Shown here: in pieces, positions 16,334-26,467 of the stretch
How positions within the stretch are numbered: the first letter of the stretch is position 1
Layout: every line of letters begins with the position of its first letter
From: Gammaproteobacteria bacterium
Lineage (GTDB): Bacteria; Pseudomonadota; Gammaproteobacteria; Steroidobacterales; Steroidobacteraceae
Reading direction: 5' to 3'
NCBI GenBank assembly: GCA_025357835.1
Contig: JANYLM010000130.1
Span: 1 to 64,000, forward strand
Length of the DNA: 64,000 nucleotides
Made by a program: the position numbers and the translations under genes
Notes under the pieces: generated by a model
The model's database searches: none
Told to the model about the DNA's origin: nothing
Seen by the model: only the letters and a program-made list of their open reading frames with translations

Positions 16334-16671
16334 TGCGGCGGGGCGAAATATGGTGGGCTTCGCTCGGCGATCCTAGCGGCTCAGGCCCAGGCTATCGCCG
16401 GCCCGTCGTCATCGTGCAGGCCGACGATTTCAATGACAGCGCAATACGCACTGTCCTTTGCGTATCGGTGACCTCGAATTTACGGCTCGGTGAGGCGCCC
16501 GGAAATGTCCGACTGGCGCGCCGCGCAAGCGGGTTGGCCAAGGACTCCATCGCCAATGTGTCCCGGGTGATCACCACCGACAAGCAATTTCTAACGCAAC
16601 GTATCGGGCGATTGGCGCCTACGACTTTGCGCGATATCGATGCCGGTCTGCGGCTGGTTCTGGCGCTGTGA
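16333..16671 (+). CDS. MazF/PemK-type endoribonuclease toxin
   Basis: The 112-residue protein starts MRRGEIWWASLGDPSGSGPGYRRPVVIVQ, the typical MazF N-terminus with the basic R-R-P-V-V-I strand. It continues with VLCVSVTSNL and a SIANVSRVITTDKQ segment matching the D/S-x-x-x-x-L/V-T-V-D-K region of the family. MazF toxins are sequence-specific mRNA interferases. I use ATG 16333 rather than GTG 16327 because the TAATG overlap with the antitoxin is standard. The gene is convergent with the DUF962 gene that ends at 16708. Confidence 0.9.
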   Translation: MRRGEIWWASLGDPSGSGPGYRRPVVIVQADDFNDSAIRTVLCVSVTSNLRLGEAPGNVRLARRASGLAKDSIANVSRVITTDKQFLTQRIGRLAPTTLRDIDAGLRLVLAL

Positions 16672-16707
16672 TTCCTTAGGTAGCCTTCGGGCCGAGTATT
16701 CGCCCGT

Positions 16708-17178
16708 CTAGAAGCGAAACCCCAGCCGCCGATACACATCGGCCAGCAGCCATAGCGGCCCAATCATCAGGAACTGGAGGTCTTTGAAGAAGGACGGGCG
16801 CTTGCCTTCGACGGCGTGGCCAATGAACTGGCCAATCCACGCGACCACGAACAAGAACACGCAGATGCTCCACAACGGCACGCCATCCAAGTGATCGAGT
16901 CGGCCCAGGGACCAGAGAAAGGCGAGCAGCGGCGGCAGGGCGCCAAGCGCTAGGCGGATGGACAGCATCGCGTAATACAGAAGAGCGCCGAGCACTGTGA
17001 AGCTGGACCAGTTCGCGGCCGGATACGCGTTCCGAATGCTGCCCGGAAAGGGCAGCGACCATAGGAGCCCGAGGACACACCAAAGGATCACCGGCACGCA
17101 AATCCAATGCAGGGCCTTATTGGTGGGGTTGCGGTGGCTCTCCCCATAGTCATCGAGCCATTGAGTGGCTGTGCGCAT
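16708..17178 (-). CDS. DUF962 / Mpo1-like membrane protein
   Basis: The 156-residue protein opens with WLDDYGESHRNPTNKALHWICVPV. The H-R-N-P-x-N and later QFIGHAVEGKRPSF histidines are the metal-ligand motifs of the DUF962/Mpo1 family. Four hydrophobic segments fill the rest. Yeast Mpo1 is a dioxygenase that removes one carbon from 2-hydroxy fatty acids; bacterial members are common but little studied. It stands between two toxin-antitoxin modules on the opposite strand. Membership of the family is clear; activity on fatty acids here is an extrapolation. Confidence 0.88.
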   Translation of the reverse strand: MRTATQWLDDYGESHRNPTNKALHWICVPVILWCVLGLLWSLPFPGSIRNAYPAANWSSFTVLGALLYYAMLSIRLALGALPPLLAFLWSLGRLDHLDGVPLWSICVFLFVVAWIGQFIGHAVEGKRPSFFKDLQFLMIGPLWLLADVYRRLGFRF

Positions 17179-17223
17179 TCATATCGACGCTACTCTGGTG
17201 CGGGCCGGGATTCAAATTGCTAT

Positions 17224-17257
17224 TTGCCTCTCGAAACCAGTTCCTCCATAATGGAGG
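17224..17257 (+). promoter_or_regulatory. promoter with palindrome ahead of VapBC-type module
   Basis: TTGCCT (17224-17229) and CATAAT (17247-17252) are 17 bases apart. The palindrome CCTCCAT-A-ATGGAGG (17243-17257) lies over the -10. Unlike the two modules to the left there is a short leader, with a GGAGGG ribosome site at 17264-17269 before the ATG at 17273. Probable self-repression site. Confidence 0.6.
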
Positions 17258-17272
17258 CATTGCGGAGGGACT

Positions 17273-17503
17273 ATGGCAACGTTGAATATCAAGAATCTGC
17301 CCGACAGCCTCTATAAGAAACTGCAGGCCCGCGCCAAGCGCGAGCGACGTTCGCTGGCGCAGGAGGTAACTCATTTATTGTGTCGTGCCGTCGAAACATC
17401 TAAACCACTGTCGATTCTGGATCTCAAAGGCCTGGGAAAGGAGCAGTGGCAGGGTGTTGATGCTGCGTCGCATGTGACAGAGGAACGCAACGCTTGGGAT
17501 TGA
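17273..17503 (+). CDS. FitA/VapB-type antitoxin
   Basis: The 76-residue protein starts MATLNIKNLPDSLYKKLQARAKRERRSLAQEV, the FitA-like ribbon-helix-helix signature (NLP-x-x-L-x-x-x-L-x-x-R-A). A short acidic tail follows that would bind the toxin. It overlaps the toxin gene by ten bases. GGAGG stands four bases ahead of the ATG, a tight spacing. Confidence 0.88.
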   Translation: MATLNIKNLPDSLYKKLQARAKRERRSLAQEVTHLLCRAVETSKPLSILDLKGLGKEQWQGVDAASHVTEERNAWD

Positions 17504-17937
17504 TGGAAGACGTGGGCCACGGAGCCATAGGCGTCGACACAGCCGCATTCATTTACTTCATTGAAGAGGATGCGCGATTCCTGCCGATCATTGAGCCGCT
17601 TTTTCGCGAAGCGGATCGCGGGCGCTGCACCCTGGTAACCTCCGCACTAACGCTACTGGAAGTGCTGGTTGTCCCGTACCGAGCCGGAAATCGTTTGCTT
17701 GCGGAACGCTACGAGAGTTTGCTGACTCGGAGTCGTGGGATTCGAGTCGTGGACATTTCTCGCGATCAGCTACGCGTTGCCGCGCAATTGCGTGCGACCA
17801 CCTCGATCAAGACACCTGATGCATTACAGGTAGCCGCAGCTCTATCCGGGGAATGTGCGAATTTCGTCACTAATGATCGCCGGATTCCAGCCTTACCGGG
17901 ACTGAAAGTACGACTGCTTGGCGCATACGCCTCTTAA
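17494..17937 (+). CDS. VapC-type PIN-domain toxin
   Basis: The 147-residue protein has GVDTAAFIYFIEE with the first metal-binding aspartate, LTLLEVLVVP with the glutamate, KTPDALQVAAAL with the central aspartate and VTNDRRIPALPGL at the end: a complete PIN active site. Start codon TTG or ATG around 17494-17503 lies inside the antitoxin gene, so translation is coupled. The gene converges on rpoH with a terminator in the 66-base gap. Confidence 0.88.
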   Translation: MGLMEDVGHGAIGVDTAAFIYFIEEDARFLPIIEPLFREADRGRCTLVTSALTLLEVLVVPYRAGNRLLAERYESLLTRSRGIRVVDISRDQLRVAAQLRATTSIKTPDALQVAAALSGECANFVTNDRRIPALPGLKVRLLGAYAS

Positions 17938-17938
17938 A

Positions 17939-17970
17939 GGAAAAAGCCGGGTAGTTTGACCTGCCCGGCT
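17939..17970 (-). terminator. intrinsic terminator of rpoH
   Basis: Read on the minus strand: AGCCGGG (complement of 17964-17970), a 12-base loop, CCCGGCT, then TTTTT (complement of 17941-17945). It lies 34 bases after the rpoH stop. On the plus strand it has only short U-rich continuation, so it mainly serves rpoH. Confidence 0.75.
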
Positions 17971-18003
17971 CATCGTCCTGCAACACAGTCTTCAGCCCCG
18001 CAG

Positions 18004-18873
18004 TTAAGCCGCTGCCATCAGCCCCTTGAGCTTGCTGATGGCGTTCGACTCGACCTGGCGCACGCGCTCGGCGGAAATTCCATACTCATCCGCCAGTTCG
18101 TGCAGGGTGGCCTTGTCGTCGGTCATCCAGCGCCGCTTCAATATACTGCGGCTGCGTTCATCGAGCTTCTCGAGGGCCATGCTGAGGCGTTCGGTGGAGT
18201 CTTCTTCCCACTCTTCGTTCTCGACCTCGACGGCGGGGTCGGCGTTGCTGGCCGGCAGGTACATGGCGGGCGAATAGGCCTCTTCCTCGTCGCTCTCGGG
18301 CGTCGGGTCGAAGGACATGTCGCGCGCCGACAGGCGTTGTTCCATTTCGCGAACATCGGCTACATCGACGCCTAGGTCGCGAGCCACCGCGGCGGTCTCG
18401 GCCTCGGACAGCCAGGCCAAATTCTTCTTCATCTTGCGCAAATTGAAGAACAGCTTGCGCTGTGACTTGGTGGTGGCGACCTTCACCAAGCGCCAGTTGC
18501 GCAGCACGTATTCGTGAATTTCGGCGCGGATCCAATGCACGGCAAAGGACACCAGGCGCACTCCCACGGTGGGGTCGAAGCGCTTGACGGCCTTCATGAG
18601 GCCCACATTGCCCTCTTGGACCAGATCGCCCATAGGCAGACCATAGCCCAAGTATCCGCGAGCGATATGCACCACGAATCGCAGGTGCGACAGGACCAAT
18701 TGCCGGGCGGCATCCAAATCGGCCTCGGAGCGAAAGCGAACCGCAAGCGCGACTTCGTCTTCCTTCGATAGAACCGGAATCTGGGACACGCGGTCTATAT
18801 AAGAGTCCAGGCTCCCGACCGGGCCCGCGAACACCAATCCGCTCGTTTGTTTAGCGACTAAAGCAGTAGTCAT
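18004..18873 (-). CDS. rpoH: RNA polymerase heat-shock sigma factor sigma-32
   Basis: The 289-residue protein contains sigma region 2 ([25 protein letters not shown] and [22 protein letters not shown]) followed by the RpoH box QRKLFFNLR, which only sigma-32 proteins carry. Region 4 is at the C-terminus ([16 protein letters not shown]). It directs transcription of chaperone and protease genes. I start at ATG 18873, which has GGGAGG upstream, rather than 14 codons earlier. It follows ftsX on the same strand as in other gammaproteobacteria. A possible extended -10 TGCTATCAT (complement of 18906-18914) lies in the 110-base gap. Confidence 0.96.
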   Translation of the reverse strand: MTTALVAKQTSGLVFAGPVGSLDSYIDRVSQIPVLSKEDEVALAVRFRSEADLDAARQLVLSHLRFVVHIARGYLGYGLPMGDLVQEGNVGLMKAVKRFDPTVGVRLVSFAVHWIRAEIHEYVLRNWRLVKVATTKSQRKLFFNLRKMKKNLAWLSEAETAAVARDLGVDVADVREMEQRLSARDMSFDPTPESDEEEAYSPAMYLPASNADPAVEVENEEWEEDSTERLSMALEKLDERSRSILKRRWMTDDKATLHELADEYGISAERVRQVESNAISKLKGLMAAA

Positions 18874-18982
18874 CAGCTCAAACCTCCCAATCCTATACGC
18901 GTGCCATGATAGCACTCCCAGGGTCAGACTGCTGATGTTACCGATAGTTCACATATTTGTTAAGTTGCTGAAAAACATAAAC

Positions 18983-19903
18983 TTATGTCGGCTCGATGCC
19001 GCGGATATGTCGCGTCGCAGCAAGCCACGAACCAAACCACGCTAGGATCACGGCCAGGGCCAACACGTCGAATGCGGTGGTGAAGCGCAATCCCTGCAAG
19101 TGAAACTGGCTGCCGTACAGCTTTGCCAGTCCATCCACCGGCTTGGCTAGAACGGCCACGGCCACGGCGACCAGCAACAGCGCGATTAACCCGCCGCCGA
19201 GGCCGTACCAGATACCGCTGTAGAGGAAGGGCCGCCGGGCGAAGCCGTCGCTGGCGCCGACCAATTTCATCACCTCGATTTCGGCGCGCCGATTCAAAAT
19301 GTCCAGGCGAATGGTGTTGCCCACGACCAGCACCACTCCCGCGCCCAGCAGGCAGCCCGTCAACAACACCACGCGCCGCAGGATATCCAGCATGGCATGC
19401 AGGCGCTTCACCCACTCGCTGTCGAGCTGCACGGTTTGCACATCGGCCATCGCGGCTATCGCCCCTTTAAGCGCAGCCGTGCCCTGCGGCGTGCTTGCCG
19501 GCAGAGCGGGCGTGACGATGAGGGTATCGGGCAGGGGATTGTCGCTGAGGGCATCGAGCGCCTTGCCAAACCCCGAATCATCGCGAAACGCAGCCAGTGC
19601 CTGCTCCGCTGTGATGACGCGCACCGCAGCGACATCGTCGCGCTGCCGCAGCTGCTTCGCGAGCGACCCCACGCGCACCGCGCTCGCTCTCTTGTCCATA
19701 TAGACCGATAAATCGAAGGCATCGTTCCAATTAGCGGTGGCCGTGCGCATATTGGTCAGGAACAAATTCAAGAACAGGGGCAGGGCTAGGGCCACGGCGA
19801 TCACGCCCATGGTCAGCGCGGTCGCGAAGGGTTGATTGACGATGCGGCCGAGCGATCCGACTAGCGTTTGCGCATGCCGCGCGAAATAGGCTTGGATATT
19901 CAT
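18983..19903 (-). CDS. ftsX: cell-division permease FtsX
   Basis: From ATG 19903 the product (306 residues) has the FtsX pattern: a cytoplasmic start MNIQAYFARHAQTLVGSLGR, one helix, a periplasmic domain of about 110 residues (FDLSVYMDKRASAV...), and three C-terminal helices including the EIEVMKLVGAS motif of FtsX/MacB permeases. With FtsE it controls murein hydrolases at the septum. The frame stays open to a TTG at 19945 but family members begin like the ATG chosen. It follows ftsE with a 54-base gap, in which a tiny frame (MNRENIAMQRRG...) overlaps the ftsE stop. Confidence 0.94.
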   Translation of the reverse strand: MNIQAYFARHAQTLVGSLGRIVNQPFATALTMGVIAVALALPLFLNLFLTNMRTATANWNDAFDLSVYMDKRASAVRVGSLAKQLRQRDDVAAVRVITAEQALAAFRDDSGFGKALDALSDNPLPDTLIVTPALPASTPQGTAALKGAIAAMADVQTVQLDSEWVKRLHAMLDILRRVVLLTGCLLGAGVVLVVGNTIRLDILNRRAEIEVMKLVGASDGFARRPFLYSGIWYGLGGGLIALLLVAVAVAVLAKPVDGLAKLYGSQFHLQGLRFTTAFDVLALAVILAWFGSWLAATRHIRGIEPT

Positions 19904-19957
19904 CGTGCTAACTATCGAAGCCGATGCCGCGGCGCTGCATGGCAATGTTTTCGCGAT

Positions 19958-20641
19958 TCATTGAGGCTGCGCCGAGGTGGGCACGCCTGCGTCGGTCACG
20001 CGTCCGTCGCCCAAGACGATGCGCCGCGCGCCGAATTGCTCGATGAGATGCACATCGTGGGTGGCGATCACCACCGTTACACCCACCTCGTTGAAACGCT
20101 TGAACAATTTCATGACCTCAAGGGCGAGTTGTGGATCGAGGTTGCCGGTGGGCTCATCGGCGATGAGCAGAGTGGGCTTGGCCACTACCGCGCGCGCAAT
20201 GCCCACGCGCTGCTGCTCGCCGGTGGACAGTTCCAGGGGACGATTCTTCTCCTTGCCGAGCAGCCCGACTTGGTCCAGAGCCGCGCGCACGCGCTTGTCG
20301 ATCTCGCGCCTGGGCACACCGGCAATGATCAAGGGTAGCGCCACATTGTCCGCCACCGGCCGGTCGTGCAGCAGCTTGTGATCTTGAAATACCACGCCCA
20401 GATTTCTGCGAAATTGGGGAATACCGCGCGGTTTGACAGCGGCAGTGTTCTGGCTGTTGATGAATACCTGGCCGCGCGTGGGGCGTTCGATGAGCGCAAT
20501 CAATTTCAAGATGCTGCTCTTGCCCGCGCCGGAGTGGCCGGTCAAGAACACCAACTCGCCGTCATCGATTTTGAACGACACGCCGGCCAGGGCCTCCCGG
20601 CCGGTGGGATAGCGCTTGTGGACTTGGTCGAATCGAATCAT
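19958..20641 (-). CDS. ftsE: cell-division ATPase FtsE
   Basis: The 227-residue ABC ATPase has Walker A GHSGAGKSS (about residues 35-43), the signature LSTGEQQRVGIARA (Thr in place of the usual Gly at the third position), Walker B LLIADEP and the switch histidine in VVIATHD. It starts inside the ftsY stop with a four-base ATGA overlap, so ftsY-ftsE-ftsX are an operon. It powers FtsX-dependent activation of cell-wall hydrolases in division. Confidence 0.96.
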   Translation of the reverse strand: MIRFDQVHKRYPTGREALAGVSFKIDDGELVFLTGHSGAGKSSILKLIALIERPTRGQVFINSQNTAAVKPRGIPQFRRNLGVVFQDHKLLHDRPVADNVALPLIIAGVPRREIDKRVRAALDQVGLLGKEKNRPLELSTGEQQRVGIARAVVAKPTLLIADEPTGNLDPQLALEVMKLFKRFNEVGVTVVIATHDVHLIEQFGARRIVLGDGRVTDAGVPTSAQPQ

Positions 20642-21594
20642 GCGTCGGCGCCCGATTTCAGCAGGGCCGATACGAACTCCGATGCATTGAATACCCCGAA
20701 ATCATCGGCCTGCTCGCCCACGCCGACGAAGCGGATGGGAATTTTCAACTTTTGCGCAATGGCGAGCACCACGCCGCCCTTGGCTGTGCCGTCCAGCTTG
20801 GTGACCACCAAGCCGGTTACCCCCAATCCCTTGTGGAATTCTTCGGCCTGGGCGACCGCGTTCTGACCGATGGTGCCGTCCAGCACCAACAGCACCTCGT
20901 GCGGCGCGCCGGGATCCAAGCGCGCCAGCACGCGCTTGACCTTTTTGAGCTCATCCATCAAGTGGGTCTGGGTGTGTAAACGTCCCGCGGTGTCGGCCAC
21001 CAGCACGTCGATGCCGCGCGCACGCGCGGCCTGCAGGCCGTCGAAAATGACGGCGGCGGGCTCCCCGCCGCTTTGGCTGGCGACGATGGGCACCTGATTT
21101 CGCTCGGCCCAGACTTCCAATTGCTCGCGCGCCGCCGCGCGAAAGGTATCGCCGGCGGCCAGCATGACCCTGTATCCCTGGCCCAGCAGCCGATGCGCCA
21201 ATTTGCCTATGGTCGTGGTCTTGCCGGCACCGTTGATTCCCACCACCAGAATGACATAGGGCTTGATGTTCGGATCGATGACCAGCGGCTTTTCCACGGG
21301 CTTTAAGATGTCGACCATGGCCTTATGCAAAGCCTTGAGCAGCGCATCCACGTCGGCCAATTCCTTGCGCGCCACGCGCTTGTGCAGCTCCTCGAGAATG
21401 CGTTGCGTGGCCTCGGCGCCCACGTCGGCGGTGATCAGGCGGGTTTCCAGCTCATCCAGAATTTCCGCATCGATCTTGCGTCCCGGCAGAAGTTCAGCGA
21501 GGTCGGTGGTGAGCCAGGCGGGTCCCACGTTCAATTTGGCGCGCAGGCGCTTAAAAAACCCGCGCACCTGCGGGGTATCGGCTTCGTTCGTCAT
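20638..21594 (-). CDS. ftsY: signal recognition particle receptor FtsY
   Basis: The 318-residue protein carries the SRP-GTPase NG domain: GINGAGKTTTIGKLAHRL (G1), DTFRAAAREQL, LVADTAGRLHTQ (G3), VVTKLDGTAKGG (G4) and FVGVGEQADDFGVF at the end. The acidic A domain of E. coli is almost absent; only about 20 residues precede the NG domain, as in many non-enteric FtsY. It receives ribosome-SRP complexes at the membrane. First gene of ftsY-E-X, divergent from rsmD with a two-base gap. Confidence 0.96.
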   Translation of the reverse strand: MTNEADTPQVRGFFKRLRAKLNVGPAWLTTDLAELLPGRKIDAEILDELETRLITADVGAEATQRILEELHKRVARKELADVDALLKALHKAMVDILKPVEKPLVIDPNIKPYVILVVGINGAGKTTTIGKLAHRLLGQGYRVMLAAGDTFRAAAREQLEVWAERNQVPIVASQSGGEPAAVIFDGLQAARARGIDVLVADTAGRLHTQTHLMDELKKVKRVLARLDPGAPHEVLLVLDGTIGQNAVAQAEEFHKGLGVTGLVVTKLDGTAKGGVVLAIAQKLKIPIRFVGVGEQADDFGVFNASEFVSALLKSGADA

Positions 21595-21596
21595 AG

Positions 21597-24458
<2,862 letters not shown>

Positions 24459-24632
24459 TCCGCCCGATCGCCCGCAGCGCGAACCGAGGCTCGCTGTTGC
24501 CTACAATTCACATTGTATTAATCGACAGCCGCCTCAAGACCTCGCCGACGACACAGGCTGCGTTCATCGTTTTGTAACGCAACCGGCGGAGCATCTCGAA
24601 TCCTACCCATCGCAACTAAAAGGATATCGGGC

Positions 24633-26258
24633 ATGCGTTGTCTCAAATTGGCCTTGGGGTCGTTAGGCGTTGCAGGTCTCGTCGCGGGCGCCAATCTGGC
24701 CTTAGCTGAAGATCACGAAGCGGGAGCTCACGTAGAGCATGTATTGCTCGTCAGCATCGACGGTCTGCATTCGCTGGATGTGGCGCGCTATATCCGCAAG
24801 CACCCAAATTCTGCGCTGGCTGAGTTGGCATCGCACGGAATCACGTATTCCAATGCCTCGACGCCGGCGCATTCTGATTCCTTCCCCGGGCTTCTCGCGC
24901 TGATCACTGGCGGTTCGCCGGTTTCTCACGATGTGTTCTATGACGTGAGCTATGATCGCGCGCTCTTCGATCCCAGCAACACCGCCTGCAGCGGATTGCC
25001 CGGCAATACAGTCGTGTTCGATGAGAGCATTGACCAATACACGACCGACAATGTATCCCTCAATGTCATCGATCCGGCCAAGCTGCCCCGCGGACGGGAT
25101 GCCGGCGGCAAATGCGTAGCCGTGTATCCGCACAGTTTTCTGAAAACCAACACCGTATTCGAAGTGGTGAGGGACAGCGGTCGTCGCACTGCATGGGCTG
25201 ACAAGCATCCTGCTTACGATCTCGTGAACGGTCCCAGCGGCCATGGAGTGACCGATCTGTATACGCCGGAAATAACCAATGTCGGCGGGTTTGACGCCAC
25301 GGCGAGCGTCGTCTGCACCGTGGAAAACGATAATCTCAAGGTCGCGGCCATCATCAATGAGATTCACGGCAAGACGCATGACGGCAAACCGGCTGGGTCG
25401 GTGCCCGGAGTGTTCGGTATGAATTTCCAAGCGGTGAGCGTTGGACAGAAGCTTGCACACGACGCCGCGGCTGCCAACTGCAACAAGGCCGCGGGCGACC
25501 GACTGCGCGGCAAATCGGGGGGCTACCTCGATGCCGCCGGCACGCCGTCCGAGGTGCTGGAATATGGCTTAGACAAGACCGATGCGGCGCTGGCTAGAAT
25601 GATCGATGCCTTGCAAGATGTGGGGCTGTACGAGTCCACCCTGGTCATCGTCAGTGCTAAGCATGGTCAATCGCCCATCGACCCCGCGAAGTCCAATAAG
25701 CCGGGCCATTTCGCGGATCTGGTCGCCAAGTTGCCGGCGCCGTCCAACGCGAACGATATCGCTGCAGCGGCGGCTATCTCCTCTGCAAACGGCTGCTCGA
25801 CAGGTCCTTGCGGCTTCCTGCAGGACGATGATATCGCCCTGATCTGGCTGCAAGATCAGAGTCAGACCCAAAATGTTGCGGACTACCTGAATAAGAACCA
25901 ACAGGCGCTGTTCATCGATTACGTCCTTGCGGGCGATTCGATGAAGTTGAAGTTCAATAGCCCGCAGAAGGACACCCGTACGCCCGATCTTTTTGTGCAA
26001 CCTCTGTACGGGACGGTATATACGGGATCGAGCAGAAAGAATGCGGAACATGGCGGGTTCAGCTTTGGCGACACCGGAGTCGGGCTGATCCTGTCGAACC
26101 CCGAACTGCCGGCGATCAAGATAAAGACGCCGGTGGCCACGTCGCAAGTAGCCCCGACGATTCTCGTTGCGCTGGGTTTGGACCCCGACGCGCTCGACGC
26201 GGTGCGCGTCGAGCATACGCAGATACTGCCGGGCTGGCGGCAAGAGCATCACCGCTAG
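24633..26258 (+). CDS. secreted alkaline-phosphatase-superfamily phosphodiesterase
   Basis: The 541-residue protein has a signal peptide (to ALA, about residue 25). Then come VLLVSIDGLHSLD with the first metal aspartate, STPAHSDSFPGLLALITGG as the nucleophile loop of the nucleotide pyrophosphatase/phosphodiesterase branch, AWADKHPAYDL, and VIVSAKHGQSPID with a metal histidine. The LILSNPELP region near the end is also typical. Such enzymes hydrolyse phosphate mono- or diesters in the periplasm. The ATG follows AAAAGGATAT. It stands alone, and the strong hairpin at 26283-26323 may end its transcript. Substrate unknown. Confidence 0.85.
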   Translation: MRCLKLALGSLGVAGLVAGANLALAEDHEAGAHVEHVLLVSIDGLHSLDVARYIRKHPNSALAELASHGITYSNASTPAHSDSFPGLLALITGGSPVSHDVFYDVSYDRALFDPSNTACSGLPGNTVVFDESIDQYTTDNVSLNVIDPAKLPRGRDAGGKCVAVYPHSFLKTNTVFEVVRDSGRRTAWADKHPAYDLVNGPSGHGVTDLYTPEITNVGGFDATASVVCTVENDNLKVAAIINEIHGKTHDGKPAGSVPGVFGMNFQAVSVGQKLAHDAAAANCNKAAGDRLRGKSGGYLDAAGTPSEVLEYGLDKTDAALARMIDALQDVGLYESTLVIVSAKHGQSPIDPAKSNKPGHFADLVAKLPAPSNANDIAAAAAISSANGCSTGPCGFLQDDDIALIWLQDQSQTQNVADYLNKNQQALFIDYVLAGDSMKLKFNSPQKDTRTPDLFVQPLYGTVYTGSSRKNAEHGGFSFGDTGVGLILSNPELPAIKIKTPVATSQVAPTILVALGLDPDALDAVRVEHTQILPGWRQEHHR

Positions 26259-26282
26259 CGGAATCCGTTGCGATAACCCCTG

Positions 26283-26323
26283 ACCTATTCACGCACCGCG
26301 GCGTCGGTGGCGCGTGAATAGGT
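26283..26323 (+). terminator. long perfect hairpin, possible terminator
   Basis: Twelve-base arms ACCTATTCACGC (26283-26294) and GCGTGAATAGGT (26312-26323) are perfect reverse complements around a 17-base loop. It lies 25 bases after the phosphodiesterase stop. There is no U-run, so termination would be of an unusual or Rho-assisted kind. Confidence 0.5.
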
Positions 26324-26467
26324 TCACGCTGGACTTAATGGGTGCAGGCGCCGCAACACCGAGTCCATCTCGCCTAAACCGAATGCGGCTGCGCCTTTCC
26401 AACACAAATGGAATCGTGTAGAACGGCGCTGCGGCCTATTCTTTCTGGATCAGAACAATAAACACCG

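Noticed and set aside
19904-19960. small frame MNRENIAMQRRG between ftsE and ftsX
   Set aside because: Seventeen codons without ribosome site of its own; it could couple ftsE and ftsX translation but there is too little evidence to call a gene.
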